Positions 25,446-32,829 of a stretch of DNA of 39,669 nt are shown piece by piece. Each line of letters begins with the position of its first letter. Position 1 is the stretch's first letter. Where the stretch lies: assembly GCF_001551835.1 (NCBI RefSeq), contig NZ_LODL01000035.1, positions 35,401 through 75,069 of the forward strand. The letters run 5' to 3'. The position numbers and the translations under genes are program-made. The DNA is from Dechloromonas denitrificans (GTDB taxonomy: Bacteria; Pseudomonadota; Gammaproteobacteria; Burkholderiales; Rhodocyclaceae). Below the pieces are notes generated by a model. It was not told the DNA's origin and did not search any database. It worked only from the letters and a program-made list of their open reading frames with translations.

Positions 25446-26624
25446 ATGTTCGAATCGCCTTCGAATCTTTTCTGGTCGATGCCCGGGCCTAGTGAGTTCG
25501 TGGCTAAGGTCACCGATGCAACCCGGAACGCCCGGGCCGTTGTCCTGAGTCTGACGGAATACCCGCCCAACGGGCTCTGGCACGCCGTGCGGATGGGGCT
25601 TCGGGATGCGAACATCTTTGAGCCCATCGAACTCACCATCTACGATGGTATGAACGTTCCGGCGGAGATCGGTACCCACTTTTCGCTTCCGAGCCTGTCG
25701 GCGGAAGCTTTGGCCCATCACCGGTATGGCTACCAGCATGCGGTCATTCTGAAGGCTGCGGGCAAAAGGGCACAGCAACAGTGCAATGAGTACGTCATGG
25801 CTTTTCTTTCGGCCATTGGCGGGGCAATAGGGGATGTTCGGCTCATTATCGCCATTCAGGATGGGGAGAACACTCAGGACATCGTGGGCGAGGCCATCCG
25901 GGTGATTGCCTTTAGCGGTATGCTGACGTCCGACGAGATGGAGGCCTATATCACACAGCGCATGGTGTTGGCTCGGGGACCGGGCAGCACTCGGCTCCTT
26001 CGCCATCTAGTGACCGAGTACGCCGGTTTCGACCCGCAGCTTGCGGAGCAGCTGATCGCCATGGACCCCAGCCGGATCTACGACCTGCCGGATAGCCTGG
26101 CTCCCTTACTTGGGACCAACCTGCTGCGCTGGTCTGCCCATTCCTGGGCCGCAGGCACAGTGACGGCCGCCTTCACGGAGATTCACCCCCTTCGGGAGTG
26201 GTACGTGGCCACCCATGCGGGGACGGAGGCCGCCAAGTATCGGCAGTCCTCCGAAAAACGCTACTGGCGGGCTTGCCTGAAGGCCCTGATTCCCTGGATG
26301 GAGGAGCGTCGCCCCCGGATCCTAGAAATGCTCACCAATCCGATTTCTGACCTGGAGCGTGCCCACGGCGATAACGGTTACATCATGAAAAAGCTCGGCA
26401 ACCGGACCGTTCAGGTGACCCGGGAAGAACTCGAGTACAACGATCTCGCCTTCTTCTTCAAGCAGGGCTTCGGCATCACCACGTCCATGGAGCAGGCCGC
26501 CGTATCGGTTTGCCGGAAGGCCAAAATTGTCCGGGACGAGCTCGCCCACTTGCGCCCGCCAAAACCGTCCGATATCGTGGCCTTGGTCAGTGACATGGAT
26601 GCGCTGATGTCCGCTACACCGTGA
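25446..26624 (+). CDS. Operon partner protein with HEPN-like C-terminal motif
   Basis: Fourth gene of the operon, 392 aa, with AAAAGGAG just before the ATG and 11 nt from the previous stop. The N-terminal half (about 1-180) is alpha/beta with strands such as ARAVVLSLTEYP and DVRLIIAIQDG but no Walker A, possibly an inactive P-loop-like fold. The rest is helical, ending KAKIVRDELAHLRPPKPSDI: R363-x4-H368 fits the HEPN (Swt1-like) R-x4-H signature. The family itself is not recognised and it is not part of the classical three-gene pPIWI-RE island, so it probably belongs with the NTPase half of the giant protein. Inferred: RNase effector or adaptor. Confidence 0.65.
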   Translation: MFESPSNLFWSMPGPSEFVAKVTDATRNARAVVLSLTEYPPNGLWHAVRMGLRDANIFEPIELTIYDGMNVPAEIGTHFSLPSLSAEALAHHRYGYQHAVILKAAGKRAQQQCNEYVMAFLSAIGGAIGDVRLIIAIQDGENTQDIVGEAIRVIAFSGMLTSDEMEAYITQRMVLARGPGSTRLLRHLVTEYAGFDPQLAEQLIAMDPSRIYDLPDSLAPLLGTNLLRWSAHSWAAGTVTAAFTEIHPLREWYVATHAGTEAAKYRQSSEKRYWRACLKALIPWMEERRPRILEMLTNPISDLERAHGDNGYIMKKLGNRTVQVTREELEYNDLAFFFKQGFGITTSMEQAAVSVCRKAKIVRDELAHLRPPKPSDIVALVSDMDALMSATP

Positions 26625-27161
26625 ATGCGGACACTCGCATAGCTGATTTGCCAACCTCTAGGTCGTGAGTACGCGTTCCCAGATGTTGAAACCGGACGTT
26701 CGGCGACATAGGGCCGCGGAAGTCCGATTTGAGCCGTATTGCCGCCTGAACTTGGCTAGCGGCCCACCGTCAGCCACGGCCGACGACACGTCGGCCAAAG
26801 CAAGAAAGCCTGCCGCTCCCTCTGCACTCGGAATTCGGCCATTACAACCGTTCAATCCCTGGCGCTTCAACTGCTGCAGTAACGCACAAAGCCGCCGCCC
26901 GGCCTGCACACACCCTAGAAACCTTCTTTCCGCTGGCAATCGAGGCTGCCCCGAACAAGGGAGTATATGTCGCAACGCGTTCCTCCATTTCCGTGGTGGT
27001 GTCCGAGCTGGACACGTCAGATATGGCCAGTGTTTTTGGCGACCTCGGGCGTGATGCGGCTACTGATCTGCTGATTCAGTGGATGACGCTGCTGGGGCTC
27101 GTCCGGGGCCTAGCGCACACTGCGGATACCGTCGCTGTGCCGGCGATTGTCGTTCAGATAC
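26625..27161. other. 537-bp stretch without a convincing gene
   Basis: It follows the operon. Several short frames exist; a 36-codon frame from ATG 26967 has GGGAG upstream but no recognisable product. No strong terminator hairpin with a T tract was found. It may be a scar between two cargo modules. Confidence 0.5.
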
Positions 27162-28868
27162 TCAGGATTCGGAAATCCGCCGAAGTCCATCAACTAAGCA
27201 TGAAATATTCCCTTTGCTGCTCCACAGTCGGCGCAAACCAATCCCTCTCACCCCTTCGCTAAACTGTTCTCGCAGGTTCCTTTCCCAATCACCATCCGGG
27301 TCCTCTCCCTTCTCTAGCTCACGTAGTGTGGTCATTGTTTTTCCGGTGACGTTCTTTTCGTAGTGCCCCGCTTGTAAACACCCCCAAGGCGTCTGGATTT
27401 TCTGTCGTTCCAGCCTTAACTCTCCTCCGAGTTTGTTACTGCCAGCAATCTTGTAGAAAAACAACTCAGCAGGCAAAAACAAAATATCCGGAGATATTCT
27501 CAACGAGGCGTATCGGTCTTCACGGATCTCGATAAGATTGGGCATTACTGGTTGAATTTTTTCTTGCAGTCCTTTCGTCAGCCGGATTATTTCTATCACT
27601 TTAATCCAACCGTTCGCGAGCAATTTAATTCCGTTGGCTTTCTCTATCGGAAATCCGCGCGCGTGCCAACTCATAAGCATAAGCAACTGCCATTCTTGCT
27701 GATCCAGCGTCGAAATTAGCGCGATTGGCTTTTCTTTTCCGGGTTTGCCAGAATAAAAGCTCTTTCCAGGGTACCCGGGCAAGTCCAGCATGCAAGACTC
27801 ATCGTTGTAGGGAAGTGGAGAGAAGCTGGAGTCAAGGACATTCAATAGTCGTTTTTCAAGCCCGTCCCCCCATGCTTGGCGCAACGCATCTACATATGCG
27901 GTAGCGCCATCAGCCCGCTGTGGAGCAGCAATGTCTGCAGCGGAAAACCACGTTAACTTGTCAGCAGATGTTGAAACTCTGTCGAGCAAGTGAGTCTCCC
28001 CTGTTGGAGTCAACTTGATCTGGAATAGGTTGAACCTGTAGGAAGTGTAGGCATGCCGATTTCCTGCACCATTGACTTCACGGTATATCGGAAGTGAAGG
28101 AGGCAACGGCGTGTAGGTGTAATGAATGTCCCGTTGCAGCCCAGCCTCTTCTTCGAGTTCTCGCTCCAACGTGCGGGCAATGTGCTGTGCCACGGTCTCA
28201 GACTCTGGATCAAAAATTGCCTTCAGAATGTTGTGACGTTCTTGAACTTCGACGGGTAAGTCAGTTAGATTGAATCGCCCGCCTGGCAGTACATATAATT
28301 TCTCTCCTGGGCGTTTTTTGTCCTCACGATGGTGCATGAGAAAATTGTTTCCCAAGCGGATAAAGGCCCAAGCAACATGCACCGTCCTGATTGTCTCGGC
28401 ATGTGGGTTGAATTTTAATCGGCCGACCTCTATCTGATGCAACAGAGACCGCTGCTCCTCCTTAACCTCGGGAGGCCGGCCATCTCCTTGTTCCCAATAG
28501 TCAGTGGGCAGCAGTACCTGGCTAGGTGTGGCTAGTGTCGCGAGCCAAGAGCGCCCCAACAAGGATGCCGGAAACGAAATAAACGCCCACTTGCCACCCC
28601 GAAGCTCAAGCGGATCAAGCAGAGACAACGCTTCAAATTGTCGTCGGAGCGTGTAGCTCAGAGACAGAGCTGTTTCCTCTGTAGTGCTGCCTTGGACGAT
28701 AAGCGCGGAAACAAGATCTACTTCGAGGAGACTCTCGCGTTGCCGCCCCTCTTCCGCGTGCAGCGGGAGCATTGAAAGCACGACATTCAACAGTTTCACA
28801 GGATCGGCCTTGAATCCGTTGCTGTTAATGACAAGGTTATCAGTTGATTGTTGGCATTTCCCACTCAT
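27162..28868 (-). CDS. NUDIX-box protein divergent from the CBASS operon
   Basis: In this 568-aa protein residues 195-244 carry a NUDIX-like box: GG at 196-197 and RELEEEAGL at 236-244, matching the RExxEExG helix that binds metal. The spacing between the glycine and the RE motif is about 38 residues, longer than the usual 13 or so, so the box contains an insertion. The family hydrolyses nucleoside diphosphate linked compounds. The N-terminal part (about 40-110) may be a winged helix; the C-terminal 250 residues are unrecognised. Only 96 bp separate its start from the CBASS genes on the other strand. NUDIX domains are known SMODS/CBASS associates, so it could degrade a nucleotide signal or sense it. 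Start ATG has GAGGAG upstream. Confidence 0.7.
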   Translation of the reverse strand: MSGKCQQSTDNLVINSNGFKADPVKLLNVVLSMLPLHAEEGRQRESLLEVDLVSALIVQGSTTEETALSLSYTLRRQFEALSLLDPLELRGGKWAFISFPASLLGRSWLATLATPSQVLLPTDYWEQGDGRPPEVKEEQRSLLHQIEVGRLKFNPHAETIRTVHVAWAFIRLGNNFLMHHREDKKRPGEKLYVLPGGRFNLTDLPVEVQERHNILKAIFDPESETVAQHIARTLERELEEEAGLQRDIHYTYTPLPPSLPIYREVNGAGNRHAYTSYRFNLFQIKLTPTGETHLLDRVSTSADKLTWFSAADIAAPQRADGATAYVDALRQAWGDGLEKRLLNVLDSSFSPLPYNDESCMLDLPGYPGKSFYSGKPGKEKPIALISTLDQQEWQLLMLMSWHARGFPIEKANGIKLLANGWIKVIEIIRLTKGLQEKIQPVMPNLIEIREDRYASLRISPDILFLPAELFFYKIAGSNKLGGELRLERQKIQTPWGCLQAGHYEKNVTGKTMTTLRELEKGEDPDGDWERNLREQFSEGVRGIGLRRLWSSKGNISCLVDGLRRISES

Positions 28869-28964
28869 CTCCCCTAAGTCTCCTCTAACGTTTCAATTTC
28901 TGCGCCCATAGTTCATTCCAGAAAGCAGCACGCCCTGTGCAGCCAACCCAGAAAGGAATGAATC

Positions 28965-29102
28965 ATGGCACGAAATAATTCTAACGGCATCATCATCGGC
29001 AAAAGCAATGTCGGCCACAGCGCGGTGGTTTCCAAAACCGCATACGAAGGCGCGCTCATCGGCGGCGGTGTGGGCTGCGTCGCCTCGGAAATTTTCGACT
29101 AA
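28965..29102 (+). CDS. Short ORF (45 aa) at the head of the CBASS operon
   Basis: ATG at 28965 follows AAAGGA (28952-28957) and the frame ends with TAA at 29102. The peptide begins MARNNSNGIIIGKSN and has a glycine-rich, weakly hydrophobic segment (ALIGGGVGCVASEIF). It lies 69 nt upstream of the effector gene on the same strand. The family is not recognised. It could be a genuine small CBASS-linked protein, a leader peptide, or chance; the good ribosome binding site favours translation. Confidence 0.45.
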   Translation: MARNNSNGIIIGKSNVGHSAVVSKTAYEGALIGGGVGCVASEIFD

Positions 29103-29171
29103 GCCGGTGATCGATACCACATGCGCAAGGCTAAAGGCGTTGCAGAACAAAAACCACACTCAGGAGGATCA

Positions 29172-30101
29172 ATGAACAGTCTTCGAAACGATATCCCGAC
29201 GCGGCAGGCGTCGGATGAAAGCCGGGATCTGCTGCGGGCCCGCCACCGCAACTATCGCGCCGCCAAGCTCACCCAGGGCCTCCTGGTCCTAGTGTCGATT
29301 CTCTTGCCCGTCATCGGGGTCTGGATTGGGTCCCAGGTCCCGGAGATCCGGCCCTACCTGGCCCTAGCCAGCTTGATCTTGCTTGTGATGGAGACCGCAC
29401 TGTTCGACCGGATCCAGAAGGATCGGCTCAAGCGCGGCGCTAAGCTGCAGGAGCAGTTCGACACAGACATCTTCGGCCTGCCCTGGAACCGCTTTGTGAC
29501 GGGCGCGCCAGTGGAGTATGAAGATGTGCGCAGGCTGTCGGCCAAGCCGCTCTCAGAGAAGCGCGAGGCGCACTTCTTGGCCTGGTACGAGGTGTGTATC
29601 GGCCGTCTGCCGCTGTACCTGGCTCGACTGATCGGCCAGCGCACGAACATAAGCTACGACGCGCGACTCAGGCGCCGGTACGGCGGCTGGCTGCTGACGC
29701 TCACCCTCCTGTTCGGCGTGGCGTTGCTGTACGCTGGTTTGTACAAGGGGCTGCCGTTTCCCGATCTCATCATGACCTTGATAGTGCCGTTCCTGCCCGT
29801 GTTGACGTGGGCACTACGGGAGCGCATGCAGCAGGCCAACGCAGCGATTTCTCTGACTAACCTCAACGGCGAGTGGGGCAAGATCTGGACCAAGGCCCTT
29901 GGAGGGGCCGATGCGATGGCCCTCACGGTCGAGTCGCGTTCTTTGCAGGACGCCATTTACCAGCATCGTGAGCGCAGTCCGCTGATCTTCGACTGGGTCT
30001 ATTCCATATTCAGGTCGGTGAATGAGGATGAGGCTCACCACGCGGCCGAGGATCTCGTTCGCAAGGCAGAGAAGGCACTAGGAGAGGGAGGCAAAGCATG
30101 A
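29172..30101 (+). CDS. CBASS effector, SMODS-associating 4-TM protein (S-4TM)
   Basis: A predicted inner-membrane effector of 309 aa. The N-terminus (RQASDESRDLLRARHRNYRAAK) matches the start of the S-4TM family. Two hydrophobic segments follow (about 33-56 and 64-80), then a cytoplasmic stretch, then two more (about 175-195 and 201-219), making four TM segments. Known: such proteins are activated by the cyclic nucleotide made by the partner CD-NTase and disrupt the membrane, causing abortive infection. The ATG at 29172 has AGGAGG at 29162-29167; an upstream in-frame ATG at 29121 lacks one. Its stop overlaps the CD-NTase start by 4 nt (ATGA), so the two are translationally coupled. Confidence 0.88.
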   Translation: MNSLRNDIPTRQASDESRDLLRARHRNYRAAKLTQGLLVLVSILLPVIGVWIGSQVPEIRPYLALASLILLVMETALFDRIQKDRLKRGAKLQEQFDTDIFGLPWNRFVTGAPVEYEDVRRLSAKPLSEKREAHFLAWYEVCIGRLPLYLARLIGQRTNISYDARLRRRYGGWLLTLTLLFGVALLYAGLYKGLPFPDLIMTLIVPFLPVLTWALRERMQQANAAISLTNLNGEWGKIWTKALGGADAMALTVESRSLQDAIYQHRERSPLIFDWVYSIFRSVNEDEAHHAAEDLVRKAEKALGEGGKA

Positions 30102-31531
30102 AATTGGTCAATCAGTTCAAGACATTCCTTAGCGAGGAGGTCAACCTTAACGACACGCGGGTGAGCCAACTGGGCACCAGTGTCGAAGCGGTTCAGAAGG
30201 CACTCAAGGCCTCGAGCTGGGGGCCTAAGATCCTCGACTTTGACGCCCACGGTTCGTGGGCCCACGGCACCATCATCAAGCCGTTCACCGGCGGCGAGTT
30301 CGACGCCGACCTGCTGGTGATCGTGGAGCCGGTTGAGGGCTGGGAAGCCAAGGACTACATCAACAAGCTGGGCGCCTTCTTTGAAGGCCACAGCACCTAC
30401 AAGGACAAGGTGCACCGGTATTCGCACTGCGTGACCATCGAGTATGCGGGCGAGCGCCGCATCGATATCGCGCCGTGCGTCAAGGACCGGTTGTGGTCGA
30501 ACATGTACGAGGTCTGTAACCGGATCACCAACGAGTTCGAGACGACTGCAGCGCTTGACTACACAGACTGGGTGGTTGGCAGGAACGGAGTGGCGGGCGG
30601 CAATGACCTCAAGAATGTCACCCGGCTGCTGAAGTACCTGCGCGACATTAAGACCAACTTCACCTGTCCGTCCTTTCTGTTCACAACGCTCGTGGGCATG
30701 CATATCTACGACTCGGACAAGGACTCGGCGGCCTTCGCGGACACGCCGACCTGCCTGAAGACCGTGATGGGCCGGCTGGACGATTACCTGCAGGCGCGTC
30801 CCGCTCTGCCTGTCATCCGAAACCCAGTGCTGTCGTCCGACATCCAGAGCCGCGTCTGGGATCAGACGCAGTATGGCAATTTCCGCAACAAGATTAATCT
30901 GTACCGCACCTGGATCGATGAGGCGTTCGCCGAGGAGGACCGCGACGAGTCCATCGGCAAGTGGCAGCGCGTCTTCGGCGACAGCTTCGCCGCCGGCGAG
31001 GCCAAGGAATCTGCTCGGCTCAGCGAGAGCGTGTCGAAGAGCGACGCGCTGGTGGTGGCGGGCAAGTTCAAGGACCTGGTCCAGCGTGTCATCGAGCGCG
31101 GCCGCGCGGCACTGCCAAATCGCATCACCCGGCTGCCCTATATCCGGCGCCCCAAGTGGCGTACCGCGTCGCAGTCGTACCGCGTCAAGGTGTCCGCCGA
31201 GCTCTTGGCCGGGAGTAACGGTATGCGCCTGGGGGCGGTGACGACACTGCAACCGCTGCCAAAGGGCCGCTCGATCCGCTTCTCGGCTTCCAACGCTGTC
31301 GGCGTGCCGTTCGACTCGTCGTTCAAGGTGCAGTGGCGCGTGACGAACACCGACCAAGCGGCCTACGACGCAAACTCGCTGCGCGGTGATTTCTATGCTA
31401 GCGACTCGGGCTTCTCGCGCGAAGAGGACCTAGCCTATCGCGGGGTGCACTTCGTAGAAGCCTTCCTGATCGGCAAGAGCGACAACCGCCTGTACGGGCA
31501 GTCGGAACCATTCTATGTCGTGATCGAGTGA
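30098..31531 (+). CDS. CBASS CD-NTase (cGAS/DncV-like nucleotidyltransferase) with AGS-C sensor domain
   Basis: A 477-aa enzyme making a cyclic di- or trinucleotide signal from NTPs on phage infection. The polymerase-beta fold motif is GSWAHGT (52-58) with D69-A-D71, and the third acid is D123 in RRIDIAP. Residues about 361-477 form a C-terminal AGS-C domain (adenylyl/guanylyl and SMODS C-terminal sensor), ending in the beta-rich YRGVHFVEAFLIGK... segment. All catalytic residues are present. It forms a minimal two-gene (type I) CBASS with the upstream 4-TM effector; no Cap2/Cap3 or HORMA/TRIP13 genes are nearby. The product nucleotide cannot be read from sequence. Confidence 0.93.
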   Translation: MKLVNQFKTFLSEEVNLNDTRVSQLGTSVEAVQKALKASSWGPKILDFDAHGSWAHGTIIKPFTGGEFDADLLVIVEPVEGWEAKDYINKLGAFFEGHSTYKDKVHRYSHCVTIEYAGERRIDIAPCVKDRLWSNMYEVCNRITNEFETTAALDYTDWVVGRNGVAGGNDLKNVTRLLKYLRDIKTNFTCPSFLFTTLVGMHIYDSDKDSAAFADTPTCLKTVMGRLDDYLQARPALPVIRNPVLSSDIQSRVWDQTQYGNFRNKINLYRTWIDEAFAEEDRDESIGKWQRVFGDSFAAGEAKESARLSESVSKSDALVVAGKFKDLVQRVIERGRAALPNRITRLPYIRRPKWRTASQSYRVKVSAELLAGSNGMRLGAVTTLQPLPKGRSIRFSASNAVGVPFDSSFKVQWRVTNTDQAAYDANSLRGDFYASDSGFSREEDLAYRGVHFVEAFLIGKSDNRLYGQSEPFYVVIE

Positions 31532-31779
31532 CGCAGGCAACGCTGGCGTTTCTCCTCTAGATGCCGCATCGCCAGAGTCGCCTGTGGTTCATCCATTGGT
31601 CCGGCCTGGTGCGTTGCCCTCGGCATCAAGGATGCGGAATGAGCCGGTGAGCGTGAGTGCGGCGGCGAGCATTGAATGGCCACAAATGACCTGAAACGGT
31701 CAGTCAAACTACGCGTGGCGACTGACCGCGCAGATGAATCGCTGTACGGGCCAGTTGCCCGTGGCATGCTTCCGAGCAT

Positions 31780-32043
31780 TCAGTTGGCTAGGAATGCTCG
31801 GGGTCTGCCCCGGCGCGGCAACGTGTTTTCTGTTTGGCGGCTTTGCTTAACGCCAAACAGGTTGTCCTGCCAAGAGCGAAATGCTTCTGGGTGCCAATAC
31901 ACCCTTCGCCCGATACTCGTGGGCGGTGGCAGTGTCCCGTCGGCAATCCAATTGTCGATAGTGCGTTTTGAGACGGAGAGCAGTTCTGCGGCGGCTTCCT
32001 TTGTAACCAATTTTTGAGGTTGGAGGGTATCCATGCCGAGCAT
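31780..32043 (-). CDS. AlpA/excisionase-like helix-turn-helix protein
   Basis: The 87-aa product carries a MerR/AlpA-type winged helix: LVTKEAAAELLSVSKRTIDNWIADGTLPPP (about 12-41), then IGRRVYWHPEAFRSW. Such proteins act as recombination directionality factors or as activators of excision and integrase genes. It lies about 200 bp inside the right att copy, a usual place for a factor that binds near the att site. The start may be 32043 or the ATG at 32034; neither has a clear ribosome binding site, and a TATACT box lies just upstream, so a very short leader is possible. Confidence 0.78.
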   Translation of the reverse strand: MLGMDTLQPQKLVTKEAAAELLSVSKRTIDNWIADGTLPPPTSIGRRVYWHPEAFRSWQDNLFGVKQSRQTENTLPRRGRPRAFLAN

Positions 32044-32249
32044 CCAAAACTCAGTATAGAAAGCGCATGAACATCACAGCCAACCATAAGCTAAAAATAC
32101 CAATGTTCTATTTTGTGCTCCAGTCGTGTGCCAATGCGCCAGAAAAATCCTGCATTTTGTTGCATGTAGTTGCATGTTGCTGCACAATAGGTCACTGAAT
32201 TTACGTTGTTTTTGTTTTTATACCGTATGGCTAAAGGCGGCCAAAACGG

Positions 32250-32296
32250 GTTCGGGACGCAGGGGTCGCATGTTCGAATCCTGTCACTCCGACCAA
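32250..32296 (+). repeat. attR-like copy of the tRNA-Pro 3' end (47-bp direct repeat)
   Basis: This segment is identical to 32473-32519, that is from the anticodon loop to just past the CCA of tRNA-Pro. The 5' half of a tRNA is missing upstream. It marks the right end of the island; the sequence to its left is not tRNA-like. Confidence 0.88.
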
Positions 32297-32300
32297 TTAG

Positions 32301-32336
32301 AACCCCTGTAACTCTGCGAGTTACAGGGGTTTTTGG
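32301..32336 (+). terminator. Terminator behind the tRNA-Pro fragment
   Basis: CCCCTGTAACT (32303-32313), loop CTGCG, AGTTACAGGGG (32319-32329), then T5. It was probably the terminator of the tRNA-Pro gene into which the island inserted. Confidence 0.9.
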
Positions 32337-32372
32337 TTTTCCGGGTGCCCTGCAGTTTTTTTGCTGCCACCG

Positions 32373-32402
32373 GTGACAGCCGGCTATGTGCTGGTGTATC
32401 AT
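32373..32402 (+). promoter_or_regulatory. Promoter of tRNA-Pro
   Basis: GTGACA (32373-32378), 18-bp spacer and TATCAT (32397-32402) lie 40 nt before the mature tRNA start. Confidence 0.5.
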
Positions 32403-32441
32403 CCGCGCCGGTTTAAACCTAACGATCATTTTGTTAGGCGT

Positions 32442-32518
32442 CGGAGTGTAGCTCAGCCTGGTAGAGCACTGCGTTCGGGACGCAGGGGTCGCATGTTCGA
32501 ATCCTGTCACTCCGACCA
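32442..32518 (+). tRNA. tRNA-Pro (anticodon CGG)
   Basis: A 77-nt cloverleaf. The acceptor stem CGGAGTG (32442-32448) pairs with CACTCCG (32508-32514), followed by A and encoded CCA. The D-arm has GCTCAGCCTGGTAGAGC, the anticodon stem CTGCG/CGCAG encloses the loop TTCGGGA with anticodon CGG, and the T-loop contains TTCGAAT. C1:G72 is typical of tRNA-Pro. It is intact, and its 3' half is repeated 177 bp upstream. Confidence 0.96.
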
Positions 32519-32519
32519 A
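32473..32519 (+). repeat. 47-bp direct repeat within tRNA-Pro
   Basis: This is the second copy of 32250-32296. It belongs to a second, intact tRNA-Pro gene that was presumably in tandem with the target gene before insertion. Confidence 0.88.
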
Positions 32520-32532
32520 AAATGTCATAATG

Positions 32533-32560
32533 AAAACCCTGACTAGTCAGGGTTTTTTTT
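32533..32560 (+). terminator. Terminator of tRNA-Pro
   Basis: AAAACCCTGACTAGTCAGGG at 32533-32552 is self-complementary and followed by T8. Confidence 0.88.
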
Positions 32561-32601
32561 CGCCTGCTGACCGATGCTCCAAAAATACTGGTGAGGTTTC
32601 G

Positions 32602-32829
32602 ATGAAATACCTGCTGCTTTTTGCCTTGCTGGCGGTGGTCTGGTGGGGGTGGAAGAAGCGCCAGCAACAGTCGGAACGACCGGCGCCGCGCCCGGATTCG
32701 AAAGTGGAGAACATGCTGGTCTGCGCCCATTGCGGCGTCCATTTTCCCGAGGGGGATGGCGTACAGGATGGTGGCGAGGCCTATTGCTGCGCCGCGCATC
32801 GCTCGGCTGCTCGTTCGGGGCCGCGTTGA
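32602..32829 (+). CDS. PP0621-family small membrane/metal-binding protein
   Basis: The 75-aa product has an N-terminal hydrophobic segment (LLLFALLAVVWWGW, about 4-17), a polar linker, and a Cys/His-rich C-terminus (CAHCGVHFPEGD...YCCAAH), probably binding a metal. This matches the PP0621 family, commonly encoded just before the PilS-type sensor kinase in betaproteobacteria. Start ATG at 32602 follows GGTGAGG. Its stop overlaps the next start (TGATG), so it is coupled to the two-component genes. Its function is unknown. Confidence 0.8.
   Translation: MKYLLLFALLAVVWWGWKKRQQQSERPAPRPDSKVENMLVCAHCGVHFPEGDGVQDGGEAYCCAAHRSAARSGPR

Larger units (their letters stand above)
1..32296. mobile_element. 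Integrative genomic island (defence cargo) inserted in a tRNA-Pro gene
   Basis: Seen: a tyrosine recombinase at the left edge, an excisionase-like HTH gene at the right edge, and a 47-bp duplicate of the tRNA-Pro 3' end at 32250-32296 just upstream of an intact tRNA-Pro. Known: islands using a tRNA 3' end as attB rebuild the tRNA on the integrase side and leave a 3' fragment at the far end. Here the fragment is on the right, so the rebuilt tRNA should lie left of base 1 and the left boundary is outside the window. Cargo includes a pPIWI-RE operon, CBASS, a protein kinase and HEPN-like proteins, plus transposon remnants. No relaxase, type IV secretion or replication gene is seen, so it is probably an integrative but not self-transmissible element, unless more of it lies outside. 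Confidence 0.75.

Noticed and set aside
26967..27077. A 36-codon frame with a ribosome binding site (MSQRVPPFPWW...)
   Set aside because: It is too short, with no recognisable family; conservation would be needed to call it a gene.
28893..29159. An 88-aa minus-strand frame across the CBASS leader
   Set aside because: It overlaps the better supported 45-aa plus-strand ORF and has no ribosome binding site.
30035..31357. A 440-aa open frame on the minus strand
   Set aside because: It is the shadow of the CD-NTase gene, which has its catalytic motifs on the plus strand.
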